A stretch of DNA of 64,000 nucleotides. Source: Streptomyces aureocirculatus. Its GTDB lineage: Bacteria > Actinomycetota > Actinomycetes > Streptomycetales > Streptomycetaceae. The first letter of the stretch is position 1. Each line of letters begins with the position of its first letter. This document shows positions 53,544-60,785 of this stretch, piece after piece. The notes beneath the pieces were generated by a model. That model did not search any database and was not told the origin of the DNA. It saw only the letters and a program-made list of their open reading frames with translations. Both the position numbers and the translations under genes were made by a program. The stretch covers positions 55,858-119,857 of the forward strand of contig NZ_JOAP01000017.1 of assembly GCF_000720475.1 (NCBI RefSeq), read 5' to 3'.

Positions 53544-54452
53544 TGCCGACCATGGTACCCGCAGGGGCGCGGGCCGGGTGCCGGTGGCGGGTGGTCCTGA
53601 GGCCGCCGTGGCCAGGAAGGACCCGGCGAGGATCAGGGCGAGGGCGGCGGCGAAGGACGCGGTGAGGGTTTCGGAGAGGAAGGCGAAGCCCGCCGCCCCG
53701 GCCACCACCGGGTTGATGTACGTGAAGACCATCGCGCGGGTCGGCCCTGCCTCGCGGATCAGCTCCAGGAAGACGATGAACGCGAGCGCCGTGCAGATGA
53801 CCCCGAGAGCCGCGAGCGCCGCCAGGGTCCGGGCGTCCGGGACCTCCTGCGGCCGGCTCGCCGCCGCCGCGGGGGCGTAGACCAGCGCCGCCAGGGTCAG
53901 GCAGGGCGCGATCAACTGGAGCGTGGGTACGTCCTTGAGGTGGCGGGCCGCGATCAGCGGGGCGATCGCGTAACCGAGCGCCGTGATCATGACCTCCGTC
54001 AGGGACCAGGCGTCGCCGCCCGTCAGATGCGGGACGGTGAGCACCGCCACACCCGAGAAGCCGAGCGCCAGGCCCGTCACCCGCCTGCGGCCGAGGCGTT
54101 CCGTGTCGCCGAAGAAGCGGGCGAGCAGCGCGCCGATGATGGGGACCGCGGCGATCAGCAGGCCCGCGGTGGAGCTCGACAGATGGCGTTCCGCGTCCGT
54201 CAGGGTCCACCACGGGCCCAGGATCTCCACACAGGCGAAGGCGAGCATCGGCCGCCAGTGCGTACGCAGGACGCCGGGCAGTCCGCCTTGGCGTATCGCG
54301 AAGGGGAGCAGCAGCGCGGCGCCGAGGGCGCAGCGCGTGAACACCACCATCGACGGTGTCAGATCGCTGTCCACCGCCACTTTGATCAAGAGGTACGGGA
54401 TGCCCCACAGGACGCCCATGAGCGAGAAGAGAAGCCAGCCACGTGCAGTCAT
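53454..54452 (-). CDS. EamA (drug/metabolite transporter) family permease
   Basis: The 332-residue product has ten predicted membrane helices in two EamA repeats: WLLFSLMGVLWGIPYLLIKV at the start, and AAVPIIGALLARFFGDTERL and VICTALAFIVFLELI later. The family exports amino acids or metabolites; the substrate is unknown. After the last helix (ALILAGSFLATAAS) a non-family tail of about 48 residues follows. Its last 30 codons lie inside rnpB, so the coding frame and the RNA gene overlap by 90 nt on the same strand. The ATG at 54452 is favoured over 54596 by the membrane start. Confidence 0.85.
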   Translation of the reverse strand: MTARGWLLFSLMGVLWGIPYLLIKVAVDSDLTPSMVVFTRCALGAALLLPFAIRQGGLPGVLRTHWRPMLAFACVEILGPWWTLTDAERHLSSSTAGLLIAAVPIIGALLARFFGDTERLGRRRVTGLALGFSGVAVLTVPHLTGGDAWSLTEVMITALGYAIAPLIAARHLKDVPTLQLIAPCLTLAALVYAPAAAASRPQEVPDARTLAALAALGVICTALAFIVFLELIREAGPTRAMVFTYINPVVAGAAGFAFLSETLTASFAAALALILAGSFLATAASGPPATGTRPAPLRVPWSARQTSRADGRVEVLVDLPEERPGSTGQGGG

Positions 54453-54664
54453 GAGGGGGAGTTTCGGACAGGGCGGGGTGTTGCGTCTTGAACGTCGTTG
54501 CGGGTGGGGCGTCACTCCCGAGGTTTCCGGGGGCCGGAGCGGGCAGGACTCCGGCCCCTCGCGGCGGAGAAAATCTGTCTTGGCCGTCGTAGACATGAAA
54601 GTGCGTCGGAGTTAGGCTTGTCCTCGTAGCCAAGTGAGCGAGTACGAAGAAGGAGGCAGACGCC

Positions 54665-54814
54665 ATCAGGATCGCCCGGGCGGGAATCTCGTCGGCCCGG
54701 GTACCGCAGACCCCCGGAACGGAAGGTGGTCCCACGGTCACGCATCCGCGATCCCCGCGCATATCCCCACCTACCTCGGGGCGGCGCGGACAGAGAAGTC
54801 CGGCACAGCAGTAG
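54665..54814 (+). CDS. Candidate small ORF with ATC start behind a perfect Shine-Dalgarno
   Basis: AAGGAGG at 54650-54656 is one of the strongest ribosome binding sites in the window, but no ATG, GTG or TTG follows at the right distance. An ATC at 54665, spaced 8 nt away, opens a 49-codon frame ending TAG at 54814. The peptide would be Arg/Pro/Ser-rich with no recognisable family. It may be a leader peptide for the regulator gene at 54908, since a hairpin lies between them. Evidence is only the Shine-Dalgarno and open frame. Confidence 0.35.
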   Translation: MRIARAGISSARVPQTPGTEGGPTVTHPRSPRISPPTSGRRGQRSPAQQ

Positions 54815-54839
54815 GCCGGAAGATGGTGTTCAATCCCTC

Positions 54840-54873
54840 GGGGCCCTGGTGCCGTTCGGCATCAGGGCCCCTC
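54840..54873 (+). terminator. Hairpin upstream of the MerR-like gene
   Basis: GGGCCCTGGTGCC and GGCATCAGGGCCC pair (one G-U) around GTTC, 35 bp before the MerR-like start. It could terminate a leader transcript or act as an attenuator. The stretch 54453-54664 shows no gene. Confidence 0.65.
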
Positions 54874-54907
54874 GACGCGTTCCCCGACCAATCCGGCAGA
54901 GGTGCCA

Positions 54908-55246
54908 ATGACCGTAGAGAACTCCCTGGATCGTCTCGATGACGACGACTTTCCGGCCTACACGATGGGCCGTGCCGCCGAGATGCTCGGCACCACCCCC
55001 GGCTTCCTGCGCGCCATCGGCGAAGCCCGCCTCATCACCCCCTTGCGCTCACAGGGCGGGCACCGCCGGTACTCCCGCTACCAGCTCAAGATCGCCGCTC
55101 GCGCCCGGGAACTCGTCGACCAGGGCACTCCCGTCGAAGCGGCCTGCCGCATCGTCATCCTTGAGGACCAGCTCGAAGAGGCCCAGCGCATCAACGAGGA
55201 GCTGCGGCGGTCCACCGCCGAGCCGCACCCTTCGGCCGACGCCTGA
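54908..55246 (+). CDS. Small MerR-like helix-turn-helix regulator
   Basis: The 112-residue product has a MerR-type winged helix: FPAYTMGRAAEMLGTTPGFL, then GEARLITPLRSQGGHRRYSR with the wing, followed by a helix RARELVDQGTPVEAACRIVI and an acidic coiled coil (LEEAQRINEELRRS). It lacks an effector-binding domain, like BldC- and HspR-type proteins. It is immediately upstream of the cold-shock gene and probably controls this module. ATG 54908 has AGAGG 5 bp before it; an upstream GTG at 54902 is less likely. Confidence 0.85.
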   Translation: MTVENSLDRLDDDDFPAYTMGRAAEMLGTTPGFLRAIGEARLITPLRSQGGHRRYSRYQLKIAARARELVDQGTPVEAACRIVILEDQLEEAQRINEELRRSTAEPHPSADA

Positions 55247-55422
55247 TCCCTCCTGACACAGCAGCCGGTCCCGCACCATAGCTGTCGCCGCGAAATGAGA
55301 AATAAGGACAGGGCGCGATGAAAACATCTCGCACGGCGCGCCGAGTGGAATTGCCTCCGCTGCCTCCCCGGCTTCGGCGTGCTACTGTCGATCTCAGTTG
55401 CAGTTGTGGTTCCCAAAACTCC

Positions 55423-55469
55423 AAGTGCCTCCGACGGCCGTTCGGCCGCTGGGAGCACTTTTGTATTTT
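55423..55469 (+). promoter_or_regulatory. Intrinsic terminator-like hairpin in the cold-shock leader
   Basis: Within the 308-bp gap before the cold-shock gene, AAGTGCCTCCGACGGCC pairs with GGCCGCTGGGAGCACTT around a TTC loop and is followed by TTTTGTATTTT. It lies about 85 bp before the start codon. It can act as attenuator or cold-responsive leader structure; no other gene is seen between 55247 and 55554. Confidence 0.7.
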
Positions 55470-55554
55470 CGGTCATTGTCCGGATGGGTGAATCATCGCA
55501 GCGACGCCGGGTCCGCGCAGTGCGGATTCCGACACTGCCCAAAGGAGAATTGAC

Positions 55555-55758
55555 ATGGCATCTGGCACCGTGAAGTGGTTCAACGCGGAAAAGGGCTTCG
55601 GCTTCATCGAGCAGGACGGTGGCGGCGCTGACGTGTTCGCCCACTACTCGAACATCGCCACCCAGGGCTTCCGCGAGCTGCTCGAGGGCCAGAAGGTGAC
55701 CTTCGACATCGCGCAGGGCCAGAAGGGTCCGACGGCCGAGAACATCGTTCCCGCCTGA
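55555..55758 (+). CDS. Cold-shock protein, CspA family
   Basis: The 67-residue product is a complete cold-shock domain: [20 protein letters not shown] contains RNP1 (KGFGFI), and VFAHYSNI is RNP2. It binds single-stranded RNA/DNA and acts as an RNA chaperone. AAAGGAG lies 6 bp before the ATG. The long structured 5' leader fits post-transcriptional regulation as known for cspA genes. It precedes the DEAD-box helicase gene, which often works in the same cold response. Confidence 0.97.
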   Translation: MASGTVKWFNAEKGFGFIEQDGGGADVFAHYSNIATQGFRELLEGQKVTFDIAQGQKGPTAENIVPA

Positions 55759-55775
55759 CACCCGGCACACCGCAT

Positions 55776-55812
55776 GAGCAGGGCCCGCGCCTCGGGGCGC
55801 GGGCCCTCGCTC
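55776..55812 (+). terminator. Terminator of the cold-shock gene
   Basis: GAGCAGGGCCCGCGCC and GGCGCGGGCCCTCGCTC form a long stem with a TCGG loop, 17 bp after the stop. The rest of the gap to the helicase (55813-56099) contains a T-rich run (about 55969-55980) and no gene; it is probably the helicase leader. Confidence 0.8.
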
Positions 55813-56099
55813 GTACCCGGGGGCCCGCACCCTCATCCGCTGTACCCGAGTACCCCTCCCACCATTGAGTGGGATATTTCCACGCCGGGCCCCAACGCCG
55901 TACAGGCTTGCCCATCGGGCCTGTTTTCTGGCACCCGGCCAATCATGCGCATTTCAGCGGACGGCTTGCCTTCTTTTTTTATGCCTTGCCGCCCGCATGC
56001 CGCACCGCTTTAATCCCGGCTCGTTCTCGCGGTTCCCCGTACAGCTCCTCATCTGCTCCGGGAATTCCTTGATACGTGCCGCATCAAGGAAGGTTCCTC

Positions 56100-57545
56100 A
56101 TGAACCGCACACACACGAACCGCACACACACGAACAACAACCGGTCCCGCCGCAGCGGCTCGCGCCCGGCAGGCCCCGGCCGCCGGCCCGCCCCCGTACA
56201 GGGCGAGTTCGCTCCCCCGAAGACGATCACCCCGGCGCTGCCCGCGGTCGAGGCGTTCGCCGATCTCGACATGCACCGGCACCTGCTCGCCGAGCTGACC
56301 GCACAGGGCATGCGCGTGCCGACCCCGATCCAGGGCGCGACCCTGCCGAACACCCTCGCGGGTCGTGACGTGCTCGGCCGCGGGCGGACCGGTTCCGGCA
56401 AGACGCTGGCCTTCGGCCTCGCGCTGCTCGCCCGTACCGCGGGACAGCGCGCCGAGCCCCGGCAGCCCCTCGGGCTCGTCCTCGTCCCCACACGGGAACT
56501 CGCGCAGCAGGTCACCGACGCGCTCACCCCCTACGCCCGGTCCGTCAAGCTGCGTGTGACCACCGTCGTCGGCGGCATGTCGATCGGCCGCCAGGCGAGC
56601 GCGCTGCGCGGCGGCGCCGAAGTCGTCATCGCCACGCCCGGGCGGCTCAAGGACCTCATCGAGCGCGGGGACTGCAGGTTGGACCGGGTCGCCATCACCG
56701 TCCTCGACGAGGCCGACCAGATGGCCGACATGGGCTTCATGCCCCAGGTCACCGCCCTGCTCGACCAGGTCAGGACCGAAGGTCAGCGGATGCTGTTCTC
56801 CGCGACGCTCGACCGCAACGTCGACCTCCTGGTCCGGCGCTACCTGCACGACCCGGTGGTCCACTCCGTCGACCCCACGGCGGGCGCGGTCACCACGATG
56901 GAACACCACCTGCTGCACGTCCACGGCGCCGACAAGCACGCGACCACGACCGAGATCGCCGCCCGCACCGGCCGCTCGATCATGTTCCTCGACACCAAGC
57001 ACGCCGTCGACCAGCTCACCAAGCACCTGCTCAGCAGTGGTGTCCGTGCCGCCGCCCTGCACGGCGGCAAGTCCCAGCCGCAGCGCACCCGCACCCTGGC
57101 CCAGTTCAAGAGCGGGCACGTCACGGTGCTCGTGGCCACCAACGTCGCCGCCCGCGGCATCCACGTCGACAACCTCGACCTCGTCGTCAACGTCGATCCG
57201 CCCAGCGACCACAAGGACTACCTGCACCGCGGCGGACGCACCGCCCGGGCCGGTGAGTCCGGCAGCGTCGTCACCCTCGTGCTGCCCAACCAGCGCCGGG
57301 TGATGGACCGCATGATGGCCGACGCGGGCATCTCCCCGCAGTCGACCCGGGTCCGCTCGGGCGAGGCCGAACTCCACCGCATCACCGGCGCCCAGGCCCC
57401 CTCCGGCATTCCGGTCACCATCACCGCGCCGCCCGTAGAACGCCCCCAGCGCAGCAGTTCCACCAAGCGCGGCCGCCGCAGCCGCACCGCGCAGGGAAAG
57501 CGTCAGACCGCTCAGCGGCAACCGCTCCTCAACACCGCGGCCTGA
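56100..57545 (+). CDS. DEAD-box RNA helicase
   Basis: The 481-residue product has all superfamily 2 motifs: Q motif PTPIQ, Walker A GRTGSGKT, PTRELAQQ, DEAD, SAT, then HGGKSQPQR, VATNVAARGIH and HRGGRTARAG. Basic, Asn/Arg-rich N- and C-terminal tails (THTNRTHTNNNRSRRSG and SSSTKRGRRSRTAQGK) would help RNA binding. It unwinds RNA, probably in cold or ribosome assembly. The ATG at 56100 follows GGAAGG; a start at 56076 adds only 8 residues. The N-terminal RTHTN repeat is encoded by a duplicated 15-bp segment. Confidence 0.95.
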   Translation: MNRTHTNRTHTNNNRSRRSGSRPAGPGRRPAPVQGEFAPPKTITPALPAVEAFADLDMHRHLLAELTAQGMRVPTPIQGATLPNTLAGRDVLGRGRTGSGKTLAFGLALLARTAGQRAEPRQPLGLVLVPTRELAQQVTDALTPYARSVKLRVTTVVGGMSIGRQASALRGGAEVVIATPGRLKDLIERGDCRLDRVAITVLDEADQMADMGFMPQVTALLDQVRTEGQRMLFSATLDRNVDLLVRRYLHDPVVHSVDPTAGAVTTMEHHLLHVHGADKHATTTEIAARTGRSIMFLDTKHAVDQLTKHLLSSGVRAAALHGGKSQPQRTRTLAQFKSGHVTVLVATNVAARGIHVDNLDLVVNVDPPSDHKDYLHRGGRTARAGESGSVVTLVLPNQRRVMDRMMADAGISPQSTRVRSGEAELHRITGAQAPSGIPVTITAPPVERPQRSSSTKRGRRSRTAQGKRQTAQRQPLLNTAA

Positions 57546-57587
57546 CAGTACTGTTTCCCCTAGAATCCCTTCTCCCTGCGAGGTCCC

Positions 57588-57917
57588 ATGCGCTGTGTCA
57601 TCGCTCGCTTCCCCTTCGACCTGACCAAGCCGGGAGTGCTCGAATCCATGCAGGGCGTCAAGCCCGAGCCCGTCACCGGCGAGTACGTGACCATCGGCCG
57701 ACGCCACTTCCCGCTGAAGCAGGTGGGCCAGGTCATCACCGGCCAGGACCGCCGCGACTTCAGCGCCGGAGAGGTCCAGCGGGCGATGGCCCGCCTCGGC
57801 TTCACCTGCCACGCCGCGCCCGAGCCCTCCCCCGCCGTACCCGCGCCCGGCCCGACCCCGAGCCTCAGCCCCCTCCAGCGGGCGTCCGCGATGCTCGGCA
57901 CCCCCGACCAGGCCTGA
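57588..57917 (+). CDS. SCO5918 family protein, 109 aa
   Basis: The product MRCVIARFPFDLTKPGVLES... matches a small protein conserved next to this helicase in Streptomyces (SCO5918 in S. coelicolor). It has a compact N-terminal region, a VTIGRRHFPLKQVGQVITGQ segment and a Pro-rich tail ending SLSPLQRASAMLGTP. The function is unknown. It starts 42 bp after the helicase stop, so co-transcription is likely and a role in RNA metabolism is plausible but unproven. Confidence 0.82.
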   Translation: MRCVIARFPFDLTKPGVLESMQGVKPEPVTGEYVTIGRRHFPLKQVGQVITGQDRRDFSAGEVQRAMARLGFTCHAAPEPSPAVPAPGPTPSLSPLQRASAMLGTPDQA

Positions 57918-58020
57918 CCCGACCAGGCCAGACCTGACCTGACCCGACCAGGCCTGACCCGTTCAGGTCCCACCCGTTTAGGTCTGATCAAGTCAGGTCA
58001 GGTCCGGTCAGACCGGTCAG
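57915..58020. repeat. Direct and inverted short repeats of type GACCTGACC/GGTCAGGTC
   Basis: Units such as CTGACCCGACCAGGCC recur three times, then the inverse AGGTCAGGTCCGGTCAGACC appears. It lies at the convergent boundary of the SCO5918-like and AraC genes and runs into the last codons of the latter (SDRSDRSDRT). Confidence 0.7.
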
Positions 58021-59020
58021 ACCTGTCGGACCGGGCGGCACCGGCTCGCACGCTGCTGCGGTACGCCGCCGGTGTCACCCCCGTCACCCGGCGGAACCAA
58101 CGCGTCAGATGCGCCTGGTCGGCGAAGCCCACCAGGCCCGCGACCGCTGCCGGGCGCAGTCCGCTCTCCAGGAGCCCTCGGGCCCGCGTGACGCGGTACT
58201 GCGCCAGCCAGGCGTACGGCGGCATCCCCATCGTCGTACGGAAGGCGCGCAGGAGCTGGTAGCGGGACAGGCCCAGGTCGGTGGCCAGTTCAGTGAGCGT
58301 GGGGGGTGCGAGGACGTCGTCGGCGAGGCGGTCGCGGACGGCGAGGGCCACGGCGGCGCCTGCCGTGGCCGGCTCCCGCGTCCCCGCGCCCGCGGTGGCA
58401 TGGCGCCGGGCCAGGGCGGTGAACAGTTCGGTGAGACGGGACTCGGCGGCCAACGTCGCCGACGGGCCCACGGGCCGCCCGGCTCCCCACTGCGACGGGT
58501 CCGCAGCCGCGCTCAAGCGCGTGTGCGCCGCCCGCAGTGCCGCCGAGAGCTGCGGGTCGTCCACGACCGCGTCGCGGAAGTGCGGCACCGTGCGGGCGCC
58601 GTCGGCGAACAGGTGCGGGGAGGGGTACATCGCCCGGTACGCGTAACCGTCGCCTGAGGAGCCGGGACGGCCGGTGTGCGGCTCGCCGGGGGCGAGGACG
58701 ACGACGGCGCCGGGACCGAGTTCGAGGCGGCCGCCCCGGTAGTCGATGATCTCGGTGCCGGTGACGCAGACGCCGACGCTGAACTCCTCGTGGGAGTGCG
58801 GGGCGTAGCGGTGGCGGTCGAAGCGGGCCGTCAGGAGGTCCAGGGCGCTGCCCTCCCCCAGAGCGGCGCGGGTCCAGGTGGCGCGTTCCGTCGTGCTTTC
58901 CGTCGTGCTTTCCGTCGCGCTTTCCGTGGCGCTTTCCGTGGCGCTTTCCGTGGCGCTTTCCGTCGTGCGCCCGTGGGGGTCGCGTGCGCGGTCTTCCCGC
59001 GCGCCCTCGGTTCCGCTCAT
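57998..59020 (-). CDS. AraC family transcriptional regulator
   Basis: The 340-residue product has an AraC cupin N-domain (RYAPHSHEEFSVGVCVTGTE, VVVLAPGEPHTGRPG). Two C-terminal helix-turn-helices follow: LTELATDLGLSRYQLLRAFR and PAAVAGLVGFADQAHLTRWF, then RRVTGVTPAAYRSS. Near the N-terminus is a run of seven TES[A/T] units encoded by a 12-bp repeat (58889-58970). The C-terminus ends SDRSDRSDRT, also repeat-encoded. It is divergent from the MerR gene and may regulate a neighbouring transporter-type gene, but none is obvious. Confidence 0.9.
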   Translation of the reverse strand: MSGTEGAREDRARDPHGRTTESATESATESATESATESTTESTTERATWTRAALGEGSALDLLTARFDRHRYAPHSHEEFSVGVCVTGTEIIDYRGGRLELGPGAVVVLAPGEPHTGRPGSSGDGYAYRAMYPSPHLFADGARTVPHFRDAVVDDPQLSAALRAAHTRLSAAADPSQWGAGRPVGPSATLAAESRLTELFTALARRHATAGAGTREPATAGAAVALAVRDRLADDVLAPPTLTELATDLGLSRYQLLRAFRTTMGMPPYAWLAQYRVTRARGLLESGLRPAAVAGLVGFADQAHLTRWFRRVTGVTPAAYRSSVRAGAARSDRSDRSDRT

Positions 59021-59137
59021 GGTTCCGTCGTCCCCCGTCTCGCTCCGGCCCGCTTGCTCACGTGTCCTTGCGCGTGCTCAGTTCGGGAACGTCCCCGCAC
59101 TCCTTTTCCATGCCGCCGACATGGGCCGCTCGTGGGC

Positions 59138-59168
59138 TTGACCTTGCCGTAGCGTCAACGTTTCTACT
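59138..59168 (+). promoter_or_regulatory. MerR-type promoter with dyad
   Basis: TTGACC at 59138-59143 and TCTACT at 59163-59168 are separated by 19 bp, the stretched spacing of MerR-controlled promoters. The arms TTGAC and GTCAA form a dyad within 59138-59158. It lies 8 bp before the MerR ATG, suggesting autoregulation. Confidence 0.6.
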
Positions 59169-59175
59169 TGAGGGC

Positions 59176-60012
59176 ATGCGCATCGGAGAGATCGCGGCTG
59201 CCGTCGGCCTGACGACGCGGGCCATCAGGCACTATCACCACCTCGGGCTGCTGCCGGAGCCCGCGCGGCGGCCCAACGGGTACCGCCAGTACGGGCTGCG
59301 CGAGGCCATCGTGCTGGCCCGCGTCAAGAGGCTCACCGAGCTGGGGCTCGGTCTCGAAGAGGTACGGGACGTCCTCGCGGACGACGCGGGGCGCGAGCTC
59401 ACCGAGGTGCTCGCCGAACTCGATGACGACCTGGCGCGGCAGGAGGCCGGCATCAGGGCTCGGCGGGAGCGGCTCGCCGAGCTGTCGCAGATGTCGCGCG
59501 AGGGGCTGCTGCCCGGCGAGGGGCCGGTGTCACCGGGCCTCGCGGAGCTGTTCGGGCGACTGAACCCGAGCGAGTCCGCGGCCGCCGCCAAGGACCTGGA
59601 GCACCTGGCGCTCTTCGACGCCACCGCGGAGCCGGGCCACCGCGACCGCCTCTACGACGCCCTGCGCGGACTCGCCGACGACGGCGGGCTCGCCGGACGC
59701 ATGCGGGAGCTGTACGCCCGCCTCGACGACCTGGCCGACGCGCCGCCCGACGACCCGCGAGTGGTGCCGCTCGGCGAGGATCTCGCGGCCGTCATGCCCG
59801 ATGACCTCCTCGCGGTCCTCGTACACGGGGGCGAGGACCGCGAGGAGCACCACGTGGCGGACGACGGGGAGGAGGCCGCTTCGCCGAAGGGCGCCGCCTC
59901 CCTGGGCAGCGCCTTCGGTGAAGCGTTCCTCGACGACTTCGCGCCCGCTCAGGCGGCGGCGATCCGGCACATGATGCGGTTGCTCACCGGGCGGACGGGG
60001 TGGAACCCGTGA
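59176..60012 (+). CDS. MerR family transcriptional regulator
   Basis: The 278-residue product has the MerR winged helix at 1-70 (MRIGEIAAAVGLTTRAIRHY, then GLLPEPARRPNGYRQYG) and the dimerisation helix (LTEVLAELDDDLARQEAGIR). The effector domain is long and acidic (about 110-278) without conserved metal cysteines, so an organic ligand or other signal is likely. A stretched promoter with a dyad precedes it. Its stop overlaps the following membrane-protein gene by four bases (GTGA). Confidence 0.9.
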   Translation: MRIGEIAAAVGLTTRAIRHYHHLGLLPEPARRPNGYRQYGLREAIVLARVKRLTELGLGLEEVRDVLADDAGRELTEVLAELDDDLARQEAGIRARRERLAELSQMSREGLLPGEGPVSPGLAELFGRLNPSESAAAAKDLEHLALFDATAEPGHRDRLYDALRGLADDGGLAGRMRELYARLDDLADAPPDDPRVVPLGEDLAAVMPDDLLAVLVHGGEDREEHHVADDGEEAASPKGAASLGSAFGEAFLDDFAPAQAAAIRHMMRLLTGRTGWNP

Positions 60013-60785
60013 GGCGGGCGGTGCGGGTGCTGCGCCGGTTGTGCGTGCACGAGCTGCGCGGGTTCGCGAGTCTCGGCCTGTGGGTGGCGCGGCGGCGGCA
60101 CGGCGTGGGGGCGGGGGCGCGTCCGGCCGCGTACACCGGGCCGCAGACCGCCATGCTCTTCGGCTTCGCGTTCGTGGCGGTGGCGGAGACCGTCGTACTC
60201 GCGCTCGTCGTGCCGTGGCCCGTCGTGCACGCCGCCCTGCTGTTCGTGGACGTCTACACGGTGGTGCAGATTGTCGCACTGCACGCCGGGTGTGTGACGC
60301 GGCCGCACGTGGTGGGCGCGGACGGATCGCTGCGGGTGCGGTACGGGCAGTACCTGGACGTCACGATCCCCGCCGTCGGCATCCGGTCGGCCCGCGTCGA
60401 CCGGCGCTACCCCGAGGGGCGCACCGTGCGGGTGCACGACGACGGCTCCCTGGACGTCGCGGTCGGCCACCAGACGACGGTCACCGTGGAGCTGACCCGG
60501 CCCGTCGCCTTCGTACGGCCCCTTGGCCTGCGCGCCCACGCCCGCGTGGTGCGGCTGCACGCCGACGACCCCCGTGCCCTGGTCGACGCCCTCACCCGGC
60601 AGCGACCGGTGGACCCGACGGCCCAGGAGCCCCCGGCAGCCCTGAAGTCCCCGGCGCCCCCGGCGTCCCGCACGCCCCTGGAGTCCCCGGCAGCCCCGGA
60701 GTCCCGCACCGCCCAGGAGTCCCCGGCACCCGCGCTCAAGCGGGAGCGAAAAGGACCGGTGCGCGCCCCGGATCCGCTTGGGTGA
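60009..60785 (+). CDS. Two-helix membrane protein, unknown function
   Basis: From the GTG at 60009 (overlapping the merR stop) the 258-residue product has two hydrophobic helices (AMLFGFAFVAVAETVVLALV and AALLFVDVYTVVQIVAL). A beta-rich cytosolic region follows (SLRVRYGQYLDVTIPAVGIR, HQTTVTVELTRPVAFVRP) that resembles a PH-like domain. It ends in a Pro/Ala/Glu/Ser tail of repeated units (ESPAAP, QESPAPA). It is coupled to merR and may be its target. The last 50 bp overlap the convergent RNB gene. Confidence 0.78.
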   Translation: MRRAVRVLRRLCVHELRGFASLGLWVARRRHGVGAGARPAAYTGPQTAMLFGFAFVAVAETVVLALVVPWPVVHAALLFVDVYTVVQIVALHAGCVTRPHVVGADGSLRVRYGQYLDVTIPAVGIRSARVDRRYPEGRTVRVHDDGSLDVAVGHQTTVTVELTRPVAFVRPLGLRAHARVVRLHADDPRALVDALTRQRPVDPTAQEPPAALKSPAPPASRTPLESPAAPESRTAQESPAPALKRERKGPVRAPDPLG

